The notes under the pieces are model-generated. The model saw only the letters and a program-made list of their open reading frames with translations, made no database searches and was not told where the DNA came from. DNA of 26,306 nucleotides from the NCBI GenBank assembly GCA_019828545.1, contig JACVRA010000408.1, positions 1 to 26,306 of the forward strand, read 5' to 3'. A program made the translations under genes and the position numbers. This document shows positions 19,068 through 26,306 of the stretch, piece by piece; position 1 is the first letter of the stretch, and every line of letters begins with the position of its first letter. Source of the stretch: Paracamarosporium sp. OC-R06-R3. Lineage: Eukaryota > Ascomycota > Dothideomycetes > Pleosporales > Didymosphaeriaceae.

Positions 19068-20352
19068 GGTTGCTCGAGTCGATTTGTCGTTGAAGAAAGT
19101 AAAGAACAATGACGTGAACAACGTGCACAAATTCTGCACACGGTGTGTGAACGGCGAAAAAGAGTACTGAGCGAAATCAGGCTGAGGTGCTATCCTGCAT
19201 TTTGATGGGTCCAAATGCTCTGTATTACTTCGAAAAACTGCACTACCACCCTGCCACAATTTCCATTAATACCTTAACAAGGTCCGAGAAACCGTTGTCT
19301 CCAGTAACTTGCTGCATACAGCTTCCCACTCGGGCAATACTAGACCATTCTCCGTAACTTCTCAATTGTGTATAGTGTTGTCCGTAGCCACCAAAACCGC
19401 ATATTGTTAGCAAATCAGCAGGTGTGTCTCTTCAAGCACATGATTCGCTGACTCGCAAGAGAGTTCCCTACAGTCTCCACCGAAGTCTCATATCCATGCT
19501 AGCTCCATGTGGCAACAAGCATACCAGCGCGGGGCAATGCTTTGCAGGTAATAAGTGATGAACGATCCCCGAACCCTGCACGCCACGCCACGCGCGATGG
19601 AACCGGGCGCCTGGCCTAGTTCTGGCCACAGCAGCTTTAGTGCAATCTCTGCGCTCCGTGCGCATGGGTTTCTGTTCCATGCACGTTGCACTCGTGGCGT
19701 TGTCGCTTGCAGTCAGATCCCGTAAGAACGATTGGTCCGCGGTACTGTCTTAACAACACCCTTGTTTTGGACCCCACCAGTGCTTGTCACATGTATTGGC
19801 CGCGGCCAATTCCCAGAAACTAATATCCGTCGACCAGTATTGCATGTAGCTGCAAGGGATCCCTCTAAGTACTTGTTTCATCTTCGGGAGCCGCCGAATC
19901 AGCGCCTCTCCCGCGCGAAAGCCGTCAGAAACGTGCAATCCTGATCTTGTCCGGTACTCGGTAAGTCGTAGGGATCTTGGCATCGTAGAGGTCTCAAACA
20001 CAAAGTGTCTAGATGACCCTTGGCACCCTGCAAGCCCGAAGAATCAATCATCAGGTGTCTGCTTGACTAACGCGTATACACAAGACTATCCCAAAATGTA
20101 GTTCCCGAGATCAAGTTTGCCTTGCACCAAGAACATCTGGGGCGTGGCGGCCTTGGAGCTATCCACGGCTTTCTCCAGCCGCGCGTGCCTGCATCGCGGC
20201 TCGGAAATTGCCACTGGCGACATGTTGATGGCATGTTCGGCTTGTTGTAAGGTCTCTCCGCTGTAGTCTTTAAGTCTTCAAAGATCCCGTCATACTTGTG
20301 AAAGCCGGTACTCGAACCCTCTTCACAAAGCAATTGGTCACGGAAATCTCTC
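19068..20352. promoter_or_regulatory. Divergent promoter region, membrane protein / secreted protein
   Basis: 1.3 kb between two start codons with no convincing ORF. It contains a perfect 16-bp palindrome of two facing CCAAT boxes (19795-19810). Confidence 0.55.
19795..19810. promoter_or_regulatory. 16-bp perfect palindrome with facing CCAAT boxes
   Basis: ATTGGCCGCGGCCAAT is its own reverse complement. It contains CCAAT on both strands, the site of the CBC/HAP complex, around a GCCGCGGC core. It lies about 540 bases upstream of the secreted-protein start and 730 from the membrane-protein start. Confidence 0.45.
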
Positions 20353-21092
20353 ATGATGAAGTTTTTCACCATCCTGTCTACCGCACTCTTTGCTCTGCGC
20401 AGCGCCGCAGCGCCATGCGCTGCTAATGCCACACTTCCCTGCGACTGTCCCGCAGGAACTGAATACCTGGAATCAGGAACATACATCATCGCCGGTGTCT
20501 CAGGCTCATTCGTGAGGGAAGTCACTGGAGACTTCTTCAACACAACCTGGCAAAAGCGCCCAGTAATCTCTACGGTGGGCACTACCAACACTGTCGGTGC
20601 CAAGCGGACTATTCGAGTGGCCACCAAAATTGGAACATATGATTTCCCCCAGCAGGTTAGTACTCCTTGCATACTACTTCCCTCTTCTATTTGCCAACTG
20701 TGTAATGTTCATACTCACACGCGTACCCTAGCTGACATACTACGCGCTCGCTCCGGACGGCTCCTTCAAATCCCTATATGAGCTCGCTGCTCCAGTCAAA
20801 TTCAAGAACGGCAAGGGTCAATTTGCCGGCTGGTGGGAAGATCTGCAAGGTGAAGCTGCTTTCCCATACCAAACGCCGATGAGGTGGTCGCTCTTTGCTT
20901 GCTTCACTGGAACCCCCATTGGTAAGTCCTCCTGCAAAGTGTTTCTCAGCTTTGACAATCGGTTTACTGATTCGTATCACAGATTTTGCCACGTATGCTG
21001 AAGCTCGCATGAATGAATTGGTCACTTCTGCGAAAAAGGTTGGGCAGGCTCAGGGCGATACTCTTGGGCCGCTCTCACACCAAAGATTTTGA
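20353..21092 (+). CDS. Small secreted protein of unknown function
   Basis: Model join(20353..20655, 20732..20921, 20983..21092), 200 aa. Introns of 76 and 61 nt join in frame: DFPQQ-LTYYALAP and GTPI-DFATYAEA. A signal peptide is clear (MMKFFTILSTALFALRSAAA, probable cut near residue 20). The mature part has four cysteines (about 22, 30, 32, 158), two N-glycosylation sequons (Asn25, Asn63), the run CDCPAGTEY and an aromatic segment FAGWWEDLQ. I do not recognise a family. Met 2 could also be the start. Secretion and size fit an effector-like or cell-wall protein, but nothing more can be claimed. It is separated from the methyltransferase by the membrane protein, so cluster membership is doubtful. 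Confidence 0.72.
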
Positions 21093-24000
21093 GGTGCCTG
21101 CGTGAACCAATAAGATTACGGTACGAGTCTAATAATATCGCTTCAGTCATGGTCGCGGAGCATATCATCTTACTCTTTTTCCATATATGCGTGATGTCTA
21201 AACATGCCTTCTTTCTGCTGTGATGCAGTGCGATGTATCAACCAACGAACCAATCATCCCATCGTTTCCTTAGTGCGAAATGATCATTATACCACTATTT
21301 GGGATGGCATATCCGTAAAACTGGTCCTCTTCTGGAGCACCTTGGCCCCCGCATTGGATTTTTCAAGCTTTGAAAGGATTAGCCTACCTGAACTAGAAGG
21401 TAGGTTTATTTTAATCGCACCGAGTGACGTCTAAAGAACAAAGAAATATATCGTCAGAAAGGAGTACTACGTTTCCACTTGCTGAGGGAAAGGCCCTATT
21501 CCTTTATATTTTTAGCGCGCCTCCAAAACTAGTCACATACTTTAATTTCTTATAGAATGACGATTCACATAGCAAAAATGATGTAACACTTGATAAAATG
21601 AGTTTCGTTGCATACATCAAAAGGCAGACGAAGCTATCCTAAACACCAAGAACAGTATATCGGGATGCCCGGATTAAACGAAGCGTCGTTCCTATAAGAA
21701 TACGAATTTAGGATACAATGCACACATAAGGGACTAGCACTGACTGACATTTACGAACCAAGATTCTCTTCAATTATCACTACGCATAAGGTGCAGGCCA
21801 TCCGGAGCAGCAACTATCAGTTTCAATTATCATAAATATTGCGTGATTGGCTCATCCAATATCCAAGTCTTATTGATGCTAGAGTTAAGACGAATGTGTC
21901 GAAGTAGACGGCCTTGATCGAGACCCCAGGCAAGGCTTCGGGTATTACAGTCAGCAAAATCGCGCAGTACTGCCAGAACCGAATCAGCATGTTGGTAATC
22001 AGGAGTTCTGGTGACTGAATAGAGGTAAGACGACTTAAGACGTGCTTCTTGTATGGGAAAAGACCAAGACCTTACGCTCCTGACGTTGCGGCAGGCCTAG
22101 AGCGCATGTGACCTCAGCCTTTTGTCCGGTTGATGACACTCGGCAAGTTATATACTTCCGTAAGTTTCTGTGTCATATAGTAGCAGTAATAAGAGAAGGT
22201 ATAGCAGAGAGCAGACTCTTAGAGTTCTATAAATCCTTACAATACTGGCTTCCTGTGATCGTGCACTCCGTTCATCTTGACAGAAGCAATCAACAAGAGT
22301 TATTTGTGCTGCCTAATTTTAACTAACACAAGCAAGTGCGTATTATACTTTTTCTACTTGCAGTATTGGACTTTCTTCACAACCTAGGGATGACTTGATG
22401 ATGAAATAAGGGTGTCCGCAGACACTAGCGACGGTATTCGCTCGTTGATATCATGGGGGGCATAGACCGTGGCGGTGACATACACACTCCACGTAAAGTT
22501 TCCCTGAAACGGAATTCTCTAATAAGGTTAAAGGTTAAGCGAATATATACAGGGAAACCTTATTGTGGGCTAGATCTATAAGCAGGACCCTTATCACTAT
22601 ACAATCACGTGACTAGTACTAACAGTATCCCGGAAACTGTATTACGGACGGATGGAAGCGCGGAATGTTTCGGGGGAATTTGAGAGAGGATATACAGAGA
22701 TGAGTTGATAGAAATATCACTGCGCTTACATGATCATTTTGCATGTTTTGCATATGAAGTTTAGACAGCTAATGCCATCGACTTTGCGGATACTCATGTA
22801 TTTGCAAGCATGGACTCTAACAAAGCAGCGTGTATAAGTTTAAGAAGATGTTGAAGTCGTACTACGGCTGTATGTGACGATAATCGAACGATGAAGAGGA
22901 ACAGGAGGCCAGCCGATGCATACAATAGGATATTTAAAAAGAAGAACTTATATCGCTATGAGCACCAGGATGGCTCTATATGCGTTCGCCAGAGAATAGA
23001 GCCTCCACATTCCTATGCGCCTAATTTTGGGGCAAGAGTCTTCAAGGTAAGCGTGATCAATGTAAAGGTATTTGCTACCCCTTCTTTATCTTTCAACGAA
23101 ATATTTTACTAATCTTTCTGGTAGCTCTTAGCGCATAGAGTAGTTAGTAGAGATGACCCTACAAAAACTGCTCCATATGCATCGTGCTTGCAAATTTTCT
23201 TCCTGGGTCTGAATGTAATTTCTTCATGGTAGCTTGCAAATGTTTCCAAGGAATTGTTTCACCGCGTCCGGGCGCCCACGACCCTTCTTCGTCGATGATG
23301 CTTTATAAAATACCAAGCTAGGCTTGCGCAAACTCAAGCATATTCGTGATACTCATCATTTCTGCGATGTCGCAATTTGCAACTTTTGGTCGGACACTCT
23401 TCCGAAAGCCGCGATTCGTTCTCGAAAACTCACTTCCATAGGCATCGAGGCTGATCATCGTTGGAATAATGAGTCGTTTCTTCGCCGAGAGTATAACTTT
23501 GTCTGCAGCCGAGTTCCGATTCTTTACTAAAAGTTTCTTCGATACATGCTGGGGTTTATCCACAGACTGAGTTTATGATTGAACCTTGCAACGAACAAAC
23601 ACAGTCGTCCAGCACGTGGCAGTTGTAAATTTTATCTTTACTCCAATCCATACGTCCAGTGCGCGGTATGATATAGGAATGGCCAGCGTAATTTTGTTGA
23701 GCCTGAATGCGAAGTAAAAAAAGCACGCAACTTTCAAGGGGCTTGACGACTTCATATGCGTACGCGCACGACCAGATGGCGAGAGTGGGGCTAAATTGCA
23801 AATGGACCAATCATCATCTGGCTATTCCCATGTTCGGCCTGCTGCCGAACCAAGACCACCGAAATCGAAGCAATGCCCGGCAGTTGCTTGTCGAGACGCT
23901 CGGTTACTCGCCCACGCAGCCTCGATCACGGCAAGGCGCCGTTGGTAGACTAAGACTTGATCAGAGAGATCGCCGGTTGAACAATGTCGCTACACGCCAC

Positions 24001-24161
24001 GCGATGGCGCGTGCAGATTCAACATATAACAGTGGACCTTCTAGGCGCCTTATATTAAGGCTTCGACTCTTGTGCTGAAGCTTATCGGAAAGCGTCTTTT
24101 CGACAATAGGTTGCAGGCTTCGTCCGCCGGTACTTGAGTGTCAAGTATAATTTTCGGTACC
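21093..24161. other. AT-rich gene desert
   Basis: About 3 kb without a recognisable gene. Short frames (for example 22108-22326 and 22891-23112) have no family character. TA-rich words are frequent between about 21430 and 22900, suggesting RIP-decayed repeat DNA. Small inverted repeats occur at 22498-22564 and an 8-bp palindrome TCACGTGA at 22605-22612. The last few hundred bases should hold the transporter promoter. Confidence 0.55.
22498..22564. repeat. Overlapping short inverted repeats
   Basis: GTTTCCCTG (22498-22506) pairs with CAGGGAAAC (22550-22558), and AATAAGGTT (22521-22529) pairs with AACCTTATT (22556-22564). The two pairings share three bases and cannot both form fully. It may be the end of a decayed element. 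Confidence 0.4.
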
Positions 24162-26062
24162 ATGGGTAAGTCGACGGTCCCGTCTGGATGACCATATCAT
24201 GTTTAACATCCCACAGCTGCCGTGCAAGAGGCCGCTCGTACAGGCGATGAGAAGCATGATCTCGAAGCTGCGTCTGACGCACCGCTAGAGGAATACATTG
24301 CGCCTACGGAGGAAGAAAGTACTACGTTGAGGAAGGTCGCTGGTCGCATCCCACCTATCGCATACCTCATTTGTGCTGTCGAGGTAGCTGAGCGTGCATC
24401 ATACTATGGCGTTAAAGGTGTCTTCAACAACTACATGCAGTTCCCTCTACCTGCCGGTGGAAACGGAACTGGTGCCGTTCCAAAAAACAAACCCAACGGA
24501 CACGCTGGAGCCCTGTAGGTTACCTGAACGCGTATGCGATATCGAAAGCGTGAGCTGACGAAGTACCGTAGTAACCAAGGCCTCCAGTTCGCATCTGCAA
24601 TGGGTCTATTGTTCACGTTCCTCTCATACACCGTGCCTATCTTCGGGGCATGGCTTGCCGATGCCAAAATTGGTAGGTTCAAGGCTATTGTCTGGGGTGT
24701 GATCATCGGTGGAGTCTCACACGTTATCATGATTGGTGGTGCGGCTCCATCGCTTCTGAAAGCTGGCAAAGGCCTGGCACCGTTCATGGTCAGCTTCATT
24801 TTGCTCGCTCTCGGTGCTGGCATCTTCAAACCAAACGTGTCACCCATACTACTTGATCAGTATCAACACCAGAAGCCGTACGTGAAGACGCTATTAGGAG
24901 GAGAGCGAGTCATTGTTGACCCCGAAACCACGGTCCAGCGCATCTGCCTCTACTTCTATGCATTCATCAATATCGGGGCCTTTTTCGCCATCGCGTGCGT
25001 CTACACGGAGAAGTACGTCGGTTTCTGGGCCGCATTCCTACTGCCGGGAATTGTTTACTTCCTCCTCCCCATCCTTTTGGTTTTTATGAATAAGAGATTG
25101 GTCAAGCAGCCACCTTCCGGGTCAGACCTCCCGCAGTTCTTCAAGATCATCGGCACAGCAATCAAACATAACAAGTACAGACTATGGGGTAAGAACTACT
25201 GGGATGTCGCGAAGCCATCCGCACTATCCGCTAAAGGCATCACTGTTCCCTGGACGGACAAGGATGTCGTTGATGTCCACCGCACCCTCGTCGCTTGCCA
25301 GATTTTCCTCTACATGCCCGTCTGGTACATGAACGACGGTGGTATCGGCGCTGTAGGTTCCAACCAGGGCGCTGCAATGACAACCAACGGAGCGCCCAAT
25401 GATCTCCTGGCCAAACTCAACCCTCTTACCATTCTTATCGTTACGCCCATCCTTGGCCACGGTCTTTATCCTTTACTTCGCCGCTATAACATCAAATTCG
25501 GTCGCATAAGCCGCATTACTACCGGATTCCTCCTCGCAGCCATCTCCGGTGTGATAGGCGCTATTATCCAGTATCGCGTATACAAAACGTCACCCTGCGG
25601 CTACGCAGCCTCGACGTGTGATGATGTTAGCCCCATAAGCATCTGGTGGCAGCTCCCCAACGTCAGTCTGGGTGCCATATCCGAAGTCTTTGTCAATGTT
25701 ACAGGATACGAATTGGCATATGCCCGTGCACCGCCGCGCATGAAGAGTATTGTTGTTGCCTTGTTCTTGTTCAACACGGCACTGAGCGTTGCGTTGAGCG
25801 AGATTTTAATCCCAGCGATCGTGGACCCACATTTGATTGTAAGTTTCAATACATTCCATTTATACTCAATAATCGGTGACAACCTGCTAACACAAAGGTC
25901 TAGTGGGTATGGGCCGGGCCCGCGATTGCGCTGTTTGCCCAGACTGCGATTTTCTGGTGGAGACACCACGACTTGAATAACGACGAGTTCCTTGTCCATG
26001 AGGTTCCGACGGAGATAGAGAGACAGTTGAGCTTGGTTGTGGATGCAGAGAGAAAGGCTTGA
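24162..26062 (+). CDS. PTR2: PTR2-type proton-dependent oligopeptide transporter (POT/NPF family)
   Basis: Model join(24162..24165, 24217..24514, 24572..25838, 25904..26062), 575 aa. The first exon is only four bases (ATGG); introns are 51, 57 and 65 nt and all joins keep frame (GHAGAL-NQGLQFASAMG; DPHLI-WVWAGPA). The proton-coupling motif EVAER (57-61) leads into ASYYGVKGVFNNY. The family signature FYAFINIGAFFA follows, then LPQFFKIIGTAIKHN at the central loop, WYMNDGGIGAVGSNQGAAM and WWQLPNVSLGAISEVFVNVTGYELAYARAP. About twelve hydrophobic helices are visible. It takes up di- and tripeptides or related small substrates with protons across the plasma membrane. Length is typical. A 3-kb desert separates it from the cluster, so it is more likely a nutritional transporter than an exporter of the cluster product. 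Confidence 0.92.
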
Positions 26063-26306
26063 GTAACTTAAAAATTCGAGGCAGATGTGGGTAGTTAGCT
26101 AGTGAGCCAAATGTACTATTGTCGTTTCCGAAATACCGTCCCGCCCCACTTTGGCGGATTTTTCTGTCAGCACTTAGTAATCGATTCCTCACCAACACTT
26201 TCGTACACCTGTTTTGTGAGCGATAAAATGATTACATAGAACATTCACCCCAGATAAATAATGCCGCAGGATCCAGGGAGACCTACTGGGTACCGCCTGC
26301 AGCCAT
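26063..26306. other. Terminal flank
   Basis: The presumed 3' UTR of the transporter and 5' flank of whatever follows. No gene recognised. Confidence 0.5.

Noticed and set aside
20305..20325. T-loop-like sequence (GGTTCGAGT on the minus strand), possible tRNA
   Set aside because: No paired T stem, anticodon arm or acceptor stem could be found around it.
20067..20672. 201-codon open frame on the minus strand
   Set aside because: It lies antisense to the first exon of the secreted-protein gene, has no family character, and the plus-strand model has a signal peptide and good splice sites.
22605..22612. TCACGTGA palindrome as a transposon end or bHLH site
   Set aside because: No matching partner repeat nearby and no gene close enough to make a regulatory role likely.

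Overview
The window looks like nuclear DNA of a filamentous ascomycete. Genes carry short introns (43-76 nt) with GT...AG ends and CTAAC/CTGAC-like branch points. The protein families (UbiA prenyltransferase, MpaB-type oxygenase, fungal cytochrome P450, A-T NRPS-like enzyme, 7-TM integral membrane protein, PTR2 transporter) are typical of Pezizomycotina. Two long TA-rich gene deserts resemble RIP-decayed repeats. A Dothideomycete/Pleosporales origin is a guess from general style only.

Layout. Positions 1-1577 hold two orphan ORFs of unknown function. Positions 1578-4399 are a TA-rich gene desert. Positions 4400-17448 hold seven genes that look like one secondary-metabolite gene cluster: MpaB-like ER oxygenase (+), P450 (-), NTF2/SnoaL-like protein (+), ACC-synthase-like PLP enzyme (-), UbiA prenyltransferase (+), A-T adenylating didomain (-) and class I methyltransferase (+). 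A PTH11/rhodopsin-like membrane protein (-) and a small secreted protein (+) follow to 21092. Positions 21093-24161 are a second gene desert. A PTR2-type proton/oligopeptide transporter (24162-26062, +) closes the window.

How the genes may work together (inference). UbiA prenyltransferase, MpaB-type oxygenase, P450 and methyltransferase match the tailoring set used on the farnesylated intermediate of mycophenolic acid: prenylate, hydroxylate, cleave the chain oxidatively, methylate. Here no polyketide synthase is present, and the core candidates are instead an A-T didomain without reductase or thioesterase and a PLP enzyme of the ACC-synthase-like family. The product is therefore probably a prenylated, methylated aryl-acid or amino-acid-derived compound. 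No pathway-specific transcription factor is visible.

The nine genes from 4400 to 21092 alternate strictly in strand, giving four divergent promoter regions and four convergent 3' ends. Candidate CGG/CCG sites occur in the divergent promoters. I splice-joined the exons by eye; every model given keeps an open frame through all junctions. I saw no tRNA, rRNA, CRISPR array or intact transposon.
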